Assembly (NCBI GenBank): GCA_030145085.1
Contig: JAQYWG010000008.1
Coordinates: forward strand, 1-35,162
Reading direction: 5' to 3'
Length of the DNA: 35,162 nt
DNA from: Thermodesulfobacteriota bacterium
Lineage (GTDB): Bacteria > Desulfobacterota > BSN033 > WVXP01 > G020346125
Position 1 is the stretch's first letter. The number at the start of each line of letters is the position of its first letter. Below the pieces are notes generated by a model. It was not told the origin of the DNA, did no database searches, and was given only the letters and a program-made list of their open reading frames with translations. Below, in pieces: positions 1 to 8,359 of the stretch. Position numbers and translations under genes: made by a program.

Positions 1-1
1 C

Positions 2-118
2 CGTCTGATTCCGACTTTTTACGAAATCATCAAGAATGAGGCGTCAATTGAAAACGGCATACGACCAAAGAGAGGAGATGTGCCATGGTACTGGGCTTAT
101 CCATATGGATGGGTATGA
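2..118 (+). CDS. Possible 3' end of an upstream gene (partial)
   Basis: Reading frame 2 is open from the window edge to a TGA at 116-118 and would encode 38 residues ending in a Trp/Tyr-rich tail (WYWAYPYGWV). It would overlap the start of the next gene by 34 nt, which is long for a translational overlap. The tail may therefore be chance read-through. I do not recognise the peptide. Frame 1 also stays open to a TGA at 37-39, so the frame of the upstream gene cannot be fixed from this window. Confidence 0.25.
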   Translation, partial: RLIPTFYEIIKNEASIENGIRPKRGDVPWYWAYPYGWV

Positions 119-936
119 CGATCATCATAGTCGCATTTTTGTGTGAATACATGGATTCAACGTTAGGCATGGGATACGGAACCACTCTAACCCCTGTACT
201 TTTGCTTCTAGGCTATAGCCCGATGCAGGTTGTGCCCGCTGTACTATTGTCAGAGTTAATCACTGGGCTCATGGCGGGAATTTTTCACCACCGAGCAGGG
301 AATGTAAATTTTAAGCCAAAAACAACAAATTTCTCTTTGATAGTGCACAAGCTGAAAGCTTTGGGATACATTGAAAGTGCTCGAAGAGGACTTCCGTTGC
401 ATTTAAAAGTAGCTTTACTTTTAGCAATGTGCAGTGTTGTTGGCACAGTTGCTGCTGTTCTTATCGCAGTCAAGATTCCTAAATTTTGGTTGAAATTTTA
501 CATTGGTTGTTTAGTCCTCTCAATGGGCATCATAATTATCATTTGTCTGAACAAGGATTTTAAATTTTCCTGGAAGAAGATTACCTCATTGGGCCTCATC
601 GCGTCTTTTAACAAGGGGATGAGCGGGGGAGGGTATGGACCGGTAGTTACCGGAGGGCAGGTCTTATCTGGGGTAGAAGGTAGAAGTGCCGTTGGGATTA
701 CATCGTTAGCTGAGGGACTAACATGTTTGGTTGGGATCATCACCTATTTCCTTATCGCAAAAAATGCCATTGATTGGAAACTGGCTCCTGTTATTATCGC
801 GGGCGCCGTTTTTTCAGTCCCGCTTTCTGCCATAAGCGTAAAAAAGATAAGCTCAAGAAATCTAAAGTTATCAATTGCGGTGGTTACCATCATTTTGGGC
901 CTATTAACTATCATAAAAACGATAAGAGGTGGGTAA
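85..936 (+). CDS. TauE/SafE family (TSUP) membrane permease
   Basis: The 283-residue protein is almost entirely hydrophobic, with about eight predicted membrane segments. Its opening helix carries a family-like EYMDSTLGMGYGTTLTP stretch, and a second repeat-like element GMSGGGYGPVVTGGQ sits near residue 180. These match TSUP permeases, which export or import sulfite, sulfoacetate, sulfate or other organic anions across the inner membrane. The start is supported by AGGAGA at about 71-76, eight bases upstream of ATG 85. The APS kinase gene lies 82 bp downstream on the same strand, so a sulfur-oxyanion substrate is a reasonable inference. The actual substrate cannot be read from sequence. Confidence 0.85.
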   Translation: MVLGLSIWMGMTIIIVAFLCEYMDSTLGMGYGTTLTPVLLLLGYSPMQVVPAVLLSELITGLMAGIFHHRAGNVNFKPKTTNFSLIVHKLKALGYIESARRGLPLHLKVALLLAMCSVVGTVAAVLIAVKIPKFWLKFYIGCLVLSMGIIIIICLNKDFKFSWKKITSLGLIASFNKGMSGGGYGPVVTGGQVLSGVEGRSAVGITSLAEGLTCLVGIITYFLIAKNAIDWKLAPVIIAGAVFSVPLSAISVKKISSRNLKLSIAVVTIILGLLTIIKTIRGG

Positions 937-1018
937 AACTATCGAGCGGGGCTCTAATCTCAAGAGATCTGGAATACATTGATTAACCGCTATTTCAATG
1001 CCAAGGAGGAGGTAGGGA

Positions 1019-1621
1019 ATGGAAAGAGGGTTTACCATCTGGTTTACGGGATTATCCTGTTCGGGAAAGACGACGGTCTCCCAAGGGGTAGCAGAAGAGC
1101 TTCGGAAAAGGGGACTGAAGGTTGAGGTTCTGGACGGGGACGTAGTGAGGACCAATTTGAGCAAGGGGCTCGGGTTTAGCAAGGAGGACAGGGATATCAA
1201 CATCAAACGGATTGGGTTCGTATGCAAACTGCTCTCGAGGAACGGAGTGGTAGCGGTCGGGGCGGCCATCTCCCCCTATCGGGCCACCCGGGATTACAAC
1301 CGCCGGCAGATTGGAGATTTCGTCGAGGTTTACTGCAATTCCCCCCTGGATGTCTGCATAGAGAGAGATGTAAAGGGGCTCTATAAGAAGGCCTTGGCCG
1401 GGGAGATCACCAATTATACCGGCGTATCGGACCCTTATGAGGAACCCTTAAATCCCGAGGTCGTGCTGGAAACGGACAAGGAGGCAGAGGAGGAGAGTGT
1501 TCGTAAGGTGATAAGAAAGCTCGAAGAGCTCCGCTACATCCAGCCGGCCGCAGCCACGCAGTATAGTGAAGAAGAAGAAGAAAAGGTTAAGAAACGGTTG
1601 ACTGATTTGGGTTATCTATAG
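1019..1621 (+). CDS. cysC: Adenylylsulfate (APS) kinase
   Basis: This cytoplasmic enzyme phosphorylates APS with ATP to make PAPS, the sulfuryl donor. The P-loop GLSCSGKTT is at residues 11-19. It is followed by the family motif LDGDVVR near residue 40 and the SPYRATRD element near residue 90 that carries the serine aligned with the phosphorylatable Ser of CysC. Length (200 aa) is normal, with a charged C-terminal tail rich in Glu/Lys. The start has a strong GGAGGAGG 6-8 bases upstream. It is a stand-alone kinase with no ATP sulfurylase domain, and no sulfurylase or PAPS reductase is visible in the window. That leaves either assimilation or sulfotransferase supply as the role. Confidence 0.93.
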   Translation: MERGFTIWFTGLSCSGKTTVSQGVAEELRKRGLKVEVLDGDVVRTNLSKGLGFSKEDRDINIKRIGFVCKLLSRNGVVAVGAAISPYRATRDYNRRQIGDFVEVYCNSPLDVCIERDVKGLYKKALAGEITNYTGVSDPYEEPLNPEVVLETDKEAEEESVRKVIRKLEELRYIQPAAATQYSEEEEEKVKKRLTDLGYL

Positions 1622-1636
1622 CTATGCGGGTACGGT

Positions 1637-2989
1637 ATGGGACTATTCGATCGATTGCGCTTTAAGGGCAGAAAGGTGTTGGTCATCGGCCTGGATGGGG
1701 TACCATTCAGCCTGCTCAAGGGGCTCTCGGCTGAGGGGGAATTGCCCAATTGGGCAAAGCTGGTGGAATCGGGTTCATTTAAGCGGATGAATTCAATCCA
1801 TCCCTGTGTTTCCTCGGTGGCATGGGCCACATATATGACGGGAAAAAATCCGGGAAAACACAATATTTACGGCTTCGTGGATCGGCACCTCGGGTCCATG
1901 GACGTCTTCATCCCCTCGGCGCGCGATATGGCGGGACAGACCCTTTGGGAGATATTGAGCCAGGCGGGGAAAAAGGTTGTGGTGATCAATGTGCCCCTCA
2001 CATTTCCCCCGAGAGAGGTAAACGGGATCTTGATCAGTGGGTTCCTCTGTCCAAGTATCGATAAGATCGCCCACCCCAGGGAGTTGGCTGGCGTCCTGAA
2101 GGAGATGGGGTATCGGATCGATGTAGACGCCTGGCAAGCAAGGAAGTCCTTGGATAGATTTTTGGAAGACCTCCATATGACCCTCGACAAGCGGATAGAG
2201 GCCATGTTTCACTTTCTGGAAAGGGAGGAGTGGGATTTCTTCCAGCTTCACATCATGGAGACGGATCGGATTAACCATTTCCTGTGGGGGCTTTGGGAAG
2301 GGGGAGACCCTCAATACGGGCCCGAGTTCGTCAAGTATTATCAGAAGATCGATGCCATCTTAGGGCGGATCAGCGCTGGGCTGGACGGGGACACCCGCCT
2401 TATCATCCTCTCAGACCATGGATTCTGCGGCATGAAGAAGGAGGTCTTCCTCAATCATTGGCTCCAGAAGGAAGGTTGGTTAAAGTTCCGAGAGAAGGCC
2501 CCTAAATCGGTCAAGGACATCCATCAGGAGAGCAAGGCTTACAGCCTCATCCCCGGGAGGATTTACGTCAACTTAGCGGGGAGGGAATCCAGCGGGAGTG
2601 TTCGTTTCCCCGATGAGTATGAGCGGGTAAGGGAGGAGTTGAAGGAGGCACTGCTGGGCATGAGTGATCCGGACTCCGGGGAGAGGATCATAGAAAAGGT
2701 CTTCAAAAGGGAGGACTTATACCATGGCCCCCACTACAACGAAGGGCCGGATTTAGTGGCTATTCCCCACAATGGCTATGATCTGAAGGGAAATTTAGAC
2801 AAGAAAGAACTCACCTATAAGGGACCACTGGTGGGAATGCACACCTATAACGATGCCTTCCTCTACATTAAAGATATGGAAGTTGGAACGGGGAACAACC
2901 AGTTTGGGGTGATGGATGTGATGCCGACCATTTTGAAACTCATGGGGATAAATTCCCCCATAGATCTCGATGGCCAAACGCTCCTGTAA
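1637..2989 (+). CDS. Alkaline phosphatase superfamily (type I phosphodiesterase/nucleotide pyrophosphatase-like) protein
   Basis: The 450-residue protein begins with the metal-binding element VIGLDGVPF. It then shows the nucleophile region HPCVSSVAWATYMTGK, followed by PGKHNIYGF, a pattern typical of bacterial NPP-like members. Further metal ligands are visible as ETDRINHF, LIILSDHGF and a C-terminal VGMHTYNDAFL histidine. There is no signal peptide, so the enzyme appears cytoplasmic. Substrates of such paralogues range from nucleotide sugars and phosphodiesters to sulfate esters, and sequence alone does not choose. It starts 15 bp after cysC and is probably cotranscribed with it, which makes a PAPS/PAP- or sulfate-ester-related role attractive but unproven. 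Confidence 0.82.
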   Translation: MGLFDRLRFKGRKVLVIGLDGVPFSLLKGLSAEGELPNWAKLVESGSFKRMNSIHPCVSSVAWATYMTGKNPGKHNIYGFVDRHLGSMDVFIPSARDMAGQTLWEILSQAGKKVVVINVPLTFPPREVNGILISGFLCPSIDKIAHPRELAGVLKEMGYRIDVDAWQARKSLDRFLEDLHMTLDKRIEAMFHFLEREEWDFFQLHIMETDRINHFLWGLWEGGDPQYGPEFVKYYQKIDAILGRISAGLDGDTRLIILSDHGFCGMKKEVFLNHWLQKEGWLKFREKAPKSVKDIHQESKAYSLIPGRIYVNLAGRESSGSVRFPDEYERVREELKEALLGMSDPDSGERIIEKVFKREDLYHGPHYNEGPDLVAIPHNGYDLKGNLDKKELTYKGPLVGMHTYNDAFLYIKDMEVGTGNNQFGVMDVMPTILKLMGINSPIDLDGQTLL

Positions 2990-2998
2990 GTGCTTCGG

Positions 2999-3130
2999 TC
3001 ATGCGGTGTTGCGGTGCTGCAGTCGAGTAGGTTGGAGGTTTGAGGGTAGAGGCTGAAGAGTGCAGCACGATAGCACCCACCTCTCGTCAGATTTATCCTC
3101 CAACCTCCTACCTCTAGCCTCTAACTTTCC
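2999..3130. repeat. Intergenic low-complexity repeat cluster 1
   Basis: The gap before recG holds degenerate repeats of two families. One is GCGGTGCTGCAGT-like (about 3001-3025, and inverted at 3060-3077). The other is GGTTGGAGGTTTGAGGG-like (about 3029-3055, and inverted at 3096-3128). Two perfect inverted pairs are visible: GTGCTGCA at 3014-3021 with TGCAGCAC at 3061-3068, and AGGTTGGAGG at 3029-3038 with CCTCCAACCT at 3097-3106. The pairs interleave, so both stems cannot form in one simple hairpin. No gene is seen here. Confidence 0.75.
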
Positions 3131-3221
3131 GTGCTCCCTTTCCCCTTGCATTATGAGTCCAGTTGTTATATGAACCTGTTCAAGGGGGTTCTTAGCCACA
3201 CAAAGTACCAGGGGGCAAGGG

Positions 3222-5696
3222 ATGGCCGAATGGGGCCATATCGTCCGGGCGATAACGAAACCGCTTAGTTTCGCTTCGAAGAACGGATTTGCCAACCTCC
3301 CGCAGGTGAAGGGGCTGGAGAAGCTGATCGCGGGCCTCGGTCATCGAGCCCTTTCGATGGATCTGGCTCCTTTCCAGAAGCGGCTGATCCGTGAGTTGCT
3401 GGAAGTCTTTTCCGGTTTCGAAGGCTCGCCGATTGAGGAGAAGAAGGAACGCATCGCTCGATCGATGAGGATCATGATGGAAATAGAAAAGGTTGAGGTT
3501 AAGGCTGAGGGGAGAAGGGAGAATGAAGAATTAAGAATTAAGAGTGAAGAGGGAAGAAGGGAGGGAGAGGAGAAGGAGAAGGTTAGGGGTAAGGCCGGGG
3601 TCCTCTCCCAACCGATACAATTCGTCAAAGGCGTGGGCCCGAGGATCGCAAAGAAGTTGGAGAAAAAGGGGATAACGACCATTGAGGATGCTCTCTATTT
3701 CTTGCCCCGGAGGTATGAAGACCGAAGGGTCATCAAGAAGATCTCGCAGATTCAGGTGGGGAAGGTGGAGACGGTACTGGCCCAAGTGCTGTTGGCGGGA
3801 ACCGTTTTCTATAAGGGCAATAGGAAGAGGGTCTTCGAGGTCATTGTAGGAGATGAGACGGGGACCCTCACCCTGAAATGGTTTCACGGCAGCGAGGAAT
3901 ATCTCAAAAGCCGGTTCAAAAAGGGGCGGCGTGTCGTCATATCTGGCGAGGTGAGGCTTTTTAAATCTCAGAAGGAAATGCATCACCCGGACATGGAGAT
4001 AGCCGATCATATCGAGGATGACCCACTCCATTTCAAGAGGATCGTACCCATTTACTCCGAGCCAGAAGGGCTTTATCAGAAGACAATCCGAAAAATCATG
4101 AAGGGAATCATTGAACACTATGCCCATGAGCTCACCAGTGCCATCCCGGAGGATATTACCCGGCGCCAGGGGTTGATGGATTTCGGGGAGGCTATCAGAC
4201 AAGTTCATTTCCCCTCGGAGGATGTCTCCTTGGAGAAATTTAACCTCAACCTATCCGATGCTCACAGGCGGATCGTCTTCGACGAATTTTTCTTCCTGCA
4301 ATTAGGACTAGCCCTGAGGAAAAGCGCGGGCAAGGCGGAGCAGGGGATCCCCTTCCAAATCCTCCACGGGTATACCCAGAGGCTTCTCCAATCCCTGGAT
4401 TTTCGGTTGACTCCTGCCCAGGAGCGAGTTCTCTCGGAAATCGAAGAGGATATGAGGCAACCCCACCCCACGAATCGTCTCATTCAGGGGGATGTGGGGA
4501 GCGGAAAGACCATTGTGGCCCTTATGGCCGCCCTTATCGCCGTGGAGAATGGCTTTCAAGCAGCTTTCATGGCCCCTACCGAGATTCTGGTCGAACAGCA
4601 TTTCCTGAACATCCGTCGGCTGGTCAGGCCATTGGGAGTTCGGCCGGTTCTGCTGACCAGCAACGTCAAAGGTTCGGAAAGAGAGGAGATTCAGCAGTCC
4701 ATCTCCTCTGGCGAGGGGCAAATTATTATCGGGACACACGCCCTGATTCAGGAACATCTCCATTTTCATAGGCTTGGCTTGGTGGTCATCGACGAGCAAC
4801 ATAAATTCGGCGTCATCCAGAGGGCCAAGTTGAGAATGAAGGGGATAAACCCGGATGTCCTAGTGATGACCGCTACCCCTATTCCTCGAACCTTGACCCT
4901 CACCCTGTATGGGGATTTGGCCATCTCCATTATCGACGAATTTCCCCCGGGTAGGGTTCCCGTGGAAACGAGGCTCTATTACGAAAGGTCAAGGCCTAAG
5001 GTATACGAGCTCGTGAAGGAGGAGATCAGGAGGGGACGGCAGGCCTTCTTGGTGTATCCCCTGGTTGAAGAGTCCGATAAGGTGGACCTCCTGGACGCCA
5101 CCCGAATGGCCGATCATCTCCAAAAGGATATCTTCCCCGAATTCAGGGTGGGCTTAATCCATGGTCGGATGAAGGGGGAGGAAAAGGAGGAGTTGATGGT
5201 GAAATTCAGGGATGGTCAGATCGATGTCTTGGTGGCTACCACGGTGATCGAGGTGGGCATTGATATCCCTAATGCCTCGGTGATTTTGGTGGAGCATGCC
5301 GAACGATTTGGGCTTCCCCAGCTTCATCAGCTCAGGGGGAGAATCGGTAGGGGGAGATATCCATCCAAGTGTCTGCTGCTGGCCCAGTATCGGAGATCCG
5401 AAGAAGCCAGGCGGAGGTTGAGGGTGATGGAGGAAACAAGCGATGGATTTCGAATTGCCGAGGAGGATTTGTCCATACGGGGCCCAGGAGATTTTCTGGG
5501 CACAAGGCAATCGGGCCTCCCGGATTTTCGTGTGGCCAATATCATGCGGGATGGGAAAATCCTTAACCAGGCTCACCAGGAGGCCTTCTCGCTGGTGGAG
5601 ACGGATCCGGATCTCTCCCAGCCAGGCCACCGCCCTTTGACGAGAGTCCTCAGGGAGAGGTGGAAGGATCGACTTGAATTGGCTAGGGTGGGGTAG
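3222..5696 (+). CDS. recG: ATP-dependent DNA helicase RecG
   Basis: RecG is a monomeric SF2 helicase that remodels stalled replication forks and branched recombination intermediates. The protein has an N-terminal helical extension of roughly 90 residues and a charged low-complexity linker at about residues 90-125. The wedge domain follows, starting with FVKGVGPRIAKKLEKKGI. The helicase core has Walker A GDVGSGKT (about 423-430), DEQH (about 523-526), TATPIPRTL and RGRIGRG. The C-terminal element RGPGDFLGTRQSG is diagnostic. At 824 residues it is longer than the usual ~690, because of the extension and linker. ATG 3222 has only a weak GGGGGC ribosome site. The next gene, hom, follows after 9 bp. 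Confidence 0.95.
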   Translation: MAEWGHIVRAITKPLSFASKNGFANLPQVKGLEKLIAGLGHRALSMDLAPFQKRLIRELLEVFSGFEGSPIEEKKERIARSMRIMMEIEKVEVKAEGRRENEELRIKSEEGRREGEEKEKVRGKAGVLSQPIQFVKGVGPRIAKKLEKKGITTIEDALYFLPRRYEDRRVIKKISQIQVGKVETVLAQVLLAGTVFYKGNRKRVFEVIVGDETGTLTLKWFHGSEEYLKSRFKKGRRVVISGEVRLFKSQKEMHHPDMEIADHIEDDPLHFKRIVPIYSEPEGLYQKTIRKIMKGIIEHYAHELTSAIPEDITRRQGLMDFGEAIRQVHFPSEDVSLEKFNLNLSDAHRRIVFDEFFFLQLGLALRKSAGKAEQGIPFQILHGYTQRLLQSLDFRLTPAQERVLSEIEEDMRQPHPTNRLIQGDVGSGKTIVALMAALIAVENGFQAAFMAPTEILVEQHFLNIRRLVRPLGVRPVLLTSNVKGSEREEIQQSISSGEGQIIIGTHALIQEHLHFHRLGLVVIDEQHKFGVIQRAKLRMKGINPDVLVMTATPIPRTLTLTLYGDLAISIIDEFPPGRVPVETRLYYERSRPKVYELVKEEIRRGRQAFLVYPLVEESDKVDLLDATRMADHLQKDIFPEFRVGLIHGRMKGEEKEELMVKFRDGQIDVLVATTVIEVGIDIPNASVILVEHAERFGLPQLHQLRGRIGRGRYPSKCLLLAQYRRSEEARRRLRVMEETSDGFRIAEEDLSIRGPGDFLGTRQSGLPDFRVANIMRDGKILNQAHQEAFSLVETDPDLSQPGHRPLTRVLRERWKDRLELARVG
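3489..3597 (+). repeat. Intergenic-type repeats embedded in the recG coding sequence
   Basis: Inside recG the DNA reads GGTTGAGGTTAAGGCTGAGG (3491-3510), then GAATGAAGAATTAAGAATTA (3521-3540) and a purine-only stretch to about 3597. The first element is the same family as the intergenic repeats at 20727-20775 and 26607-26836. The segment is in frame and encodes a Glu/Lys/Arg-rich linker between the N-terminal extension and the wedge domain. Confidence 0.75.
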
Positions 5697-5705
5697 GAGG
5701 GTGAT

Positions 5706-7016
5706 ATGAAGGTGATTCATGTGGGGCTGATTGGATGGGGTACCGTGGGTTCCGGGGTTGTCAGGATCCTCCGGGAAAATGGGCCGCTGATCGAGAAGCG
5801 AGTGGGGTCGAAGATCGTCCTCAAGCGAATTGCGGACATTGACCTGGAGACCGAGAGATCGGTAAAGGTGAACCGGGAGGTGTTGACAAACCGCGCTGAA
5901 GAGGTGATCGGGGACCCGGAGATCGACATCGTTTTGGAGCTCATCGGGGGGATGGAACCCGCCAGATCCTATATTATCGAAGCCCTCAAGGGGGGAAAAC
6001 ACGTGGTAACGGCCAATAAGGCGCTGCTGGCTACCCATTTGGATGAATTGTGTCGTGTTGCCCACCGGTGTAACGTCGATCTAAATTTTGAAGCCGCGGT
6101 GGGAGGGGGAATTCCCATCATCCGCGCCCTCAAGGAGGGATTCGTTGCCGAGCGCATTGAGGCCATCTTCGGCATCCTCAATGGGACCTCCAACTACATC
6201 TTGAGCACGATGAGCAACGAGGGTGGTGAGTTTGCCGCGGTTCTCCGCCAGGCCCAGGCCAAAGGATATGCCGAGAAGGACCCCAGTTTCGATATCGAGG
6301 GGATCGATGCAGCCCACAAACTGGCAATCCTCATTAAGCTGGCCTTTGGGGCCAAGATCCCCTTCGAGGATATTTTCATTGAGGGGATTTCCGATATCAC
6401 TCCCCTGGATATACAATTCGCCCAGGAGTTTGGGTATACGATAAAGCTGTTGGCCATCGCCAAGGCCGATGGGGAGACGATCGAGGCCCGCGTTCATTCC
6501 ACCATGCTGCCTTCCAATCATCTCCTTTCCACCGTCAGTGGGGTCTTCAACGCCATCTTTCTCAGGGGAAATGCCGTAGGGGAGACCTTGTTCTATGGTC
6601 AGGGAGCGGGCATGATGGCCACGGCAAGCGCGGTGACAAGTGACCTGATCGAACTCAGCCGAAATATCCTCAAGGGTACTGTAGGAAGGGTGCCCACCCT
6701 CTCCCTTCAACAGACACACATCAAGGAGATGAAGGTCAAGGATATCGAGGATATCGTCAGGCCTTACTACATGAGGTTTTCGGCGTTAGACCGACCCGGA
6801 GTTTTGTCCAAGATCTCCGGGGTGTTGGGGAAAAATGATATCAGCATTGCGTCGGTTATCCAGAAGGGGAGACAGGCCTCCGGAGCAGTTCCCGTGGTGA
6901 TGATGACCCATGAGGCGCGGGAGCGGAATATCCGCAGGGCCTTGAAGGAAATCGATAAGATGGATGTGATCTTGGACAAGACCATGCTCATTCGGGTGGA
7001 AGACGAGCTGAGTTGA
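5706..7016 (+). CDS. hom: Homoserine dehydrogenase
   Basis: The enzyme reduces aspartate semialdehyde to homoserine with NAD(P)H, the branch point to threonine and methionine. The N-terminal Rossmann motif GLIGWGTVGSGVV is intact. The catalytic domain carries the family signature region AKGYAEKDPSFDIEGIDAAH. A C-terminal ACT domain (about residues 353-430, FSALDRPGVLSKISGVLG) implies allosteric feedback, by family knowledge usually by threonine. Length of 436 residues is normal for the monofunctional form with ACT domain. A GGAGGGTGAT site precedes ATG 5706. thrC follows 24 bp downstream, giving a recG-hom-thrC run. Confidence 0.96.
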   Translation: MKVIHVGLIGWGTVGSGVVRILRENGPLIEKRVGSKIVLKRIADIDLETERSVKVNREVLTNRAEEVIGDPEIDIVLELIGGMEPARSYIIEALKGGKHVVTANKALLATHLDELCRVAHRCNVDLNFEAAVGGGIPIIRALKEGFVAERIEAIFGILNGTSNYILSTMSNEGGEFAAVLRQAQAKGYAEKDPSFDIEGIDAAHKLAILIKLAFGAKIPFEDIFIEGISDITPLDIQFAQEFGYTIKLLAIAKADGETIEARVHSTMLPSNHLLSTVSGVFNAIFLRGNAVGETLFYGQGAGMMATASAVTSDLIELSRNILKGTVGRVPTLSLQQTHIKEMKVKDIEDIVRPYYMRFSALDRPGVLSKISGVLGKNDISIASVIQKGRQASGAVPVVMMTHEARERNIRRALKEIDKMDVILDKTMLIRVEDELS

Positions 7017-7040
7017 ACCATTTCACGGGGGGATTGGAAA

Positions 7041-8114
7041 ATGAAGGAACACCGCGGTGAGAGATGGAGAGGGGTAATTCGAAAATACCGGGATTTTCTT
7101 CCCGTGGGGGAAGAACGGTGCATCGTTACCCTTAATGAGGGGTGGACCCCTTTGATCCGGGCAAAAAGAATACAAGAGGCCCTCCCCCGCGATATCAACG
7201 TTTACTTGAAATATGAAGGGTTGAATCCGACGGGATCCTTCAAGGATAGGGGGATGACGGTAGCCGTAAGCAAAGCCGTTGAGGAGGGATCCAAGGCGGT
7301 CGTCTGTGCATCAACGGGGAATACCTCTGCCTCGGCGGCCGCGTATGCCGCCAGGGCGGGCATGAAAGCTTATGTCATTATTCCAAAAGGGAAGATCGCC
7401 CTCGGCAAGCTTTCCCAGGCGATGGTCCATGGGGCCGAGGTGATCCAAATTCAGGGAAACTTTGACGAGGCCTTGAGCATCGTCAGGGAAATTTCGGAGG
7501 ACTACCCCATCACCCTGGTGAATTCTCTCAATCCCTATCGAATTGAGGGCCAGAAGACTGCGGCCTTCGAGATATGTGAACAATTGGGGGAGGCTCCCAC
7601 CCACCATTTTTTGCCCGTTGGTAATGCAGGCAATATAACCGCCTATTGGAAGGGATATGAGGAATACCGGAGCAAGGGGAGGATTGGATTACTGCCCAAG
7701 ATGATGGGCTTTCAGGCGGAGGGGGCTGCCCCTATCGTCAGGGGACACATCATCGCCAAACCTGAGACCGTCGCCACGGCCATTAGAATCGGAAATCCAG
7801 CTAGCTGGGAGCAGGCCGAGAGGGCTCGTGACGCATCGGGCGGCGTCATAGACATGGTAAGCGATGAGGAAATCCTGGAGGCGTATCGCTATCTGGCCCG
7901 GCTTGAAGGGGTATTCGGAGAGCCGGCATCAGCGGCCTCGGTGGCGGGCTTGATTAAGATGACCGGAAGGGGGGTTGTCAAGGCCGGGGATACGGTGGTA
8001 TGCACCATCACGGGTCACGGGCTCAAGGATCCCGACAATGCCATCGGGATTTCGCCGAAGCCCGTCTGCGTTCCCGCTCGGTTAGACGCGGTAGTGGGGG
8101 TGATGGGGTTCTGA
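7041..8114 (+). CDS. thrC: Threonine synthase
   Basis: This PLP enzyme converts O-phosphohomoserine to threonine. The PLP-lysine motif [11 protein letters not shown] is near residue 60, and the phosphate-binding SerThr-rich loop [16 protein letters not shown] follows. The glycine loop [13 protein letters not shown] is also present. At 357 residues it is the short, Bacillus-like form rather than the longer E. coli/yeast form. The start has GGGGGGA upstream. It sits directly after hom. The substrate-forming homoserine kinase (thrB) is not next to it, and the nearest candidate is the ApgM-family gene at 9804, beyond acuC. Confidence 0.95.
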   Translation: MKEHRGERWRGVIRKYRDFLPVGEERCIVTLNEGWTPLIRAKRIQEALPRDINVYLKYEGLNPTGSFKDRGMTVAVSKAVEEGSKAVVCASTGNTSASAAAYAARAGMKAYVIIPKGKIALGKLSQAMVHGAEVIQIQGNFDEALSIVREISEDYPITLVNSLNPYRIEGQKTAAFEICEQLGEAPTHHFLPVGNAGNITAYWKGYEEYRSKGRIGLLPKMMGFQAEGAAPIVRGHIIAKPETVATAIRIGNPASWEQAERARDASGGVIDMVSDEEILEAYRYLARLEGVFGEPASAASVAGLIKMTGRGVVKAGDTVVCTITGHGLKDPDNAIGISPKPVCVPARLDAVVGVMGF

Positions 8115-8358
8115 AATCAATGCCAAAGGCCAAATGTCAAAGTTCAAATGTCAAATGGCTGATGAGGAATAACAAAGGAACACCAGCACTGTTCACGAAC
8201 ACGTGAATCAACGCCAAATGACAAATATATGATAACGAATACCGAGTAACGAATCACGGACACGGACACGCTCCACGAACACGGAACACACGGACACGGA
8301 CAACGCGTCACGGGCTCGGAATATCACGGATACGGAACACGCTTCACGGACACGCGCG
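8115..8358. repeat. Intergenic low-complexity repeat cluster 2 (upstream of acuC)
   Basis: The 245-bp gap holds three repeat styles in sequence. CAAATGTCAAAG-like units occupy about 8124-8157. GCCAAATGACAAATAT lies at 8213-8228, next to ACGAATACCGAGTAACGAATC. CACGGACACGGACACG-like units run from about 8252 to 8358. The last array reaches the start codon of the following gene, leaving no Shine-Dalgarno sequence. I see no gene, RNA or conventional promoter here. Confidence 0.8.
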
Positions 8359-8359
8359 A

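Noticed and set aside
5154-6065. 303-aa minus-strand ORF across recG and hom
   Set aside because: Spans two well-supported plus-strand genes and shows no recognisable domain.
8252-8358. CRISPR-like array
   Set aside because: CACGGACACG units have no constant repeat length and no unique spacers, and no cas gene is nearby.
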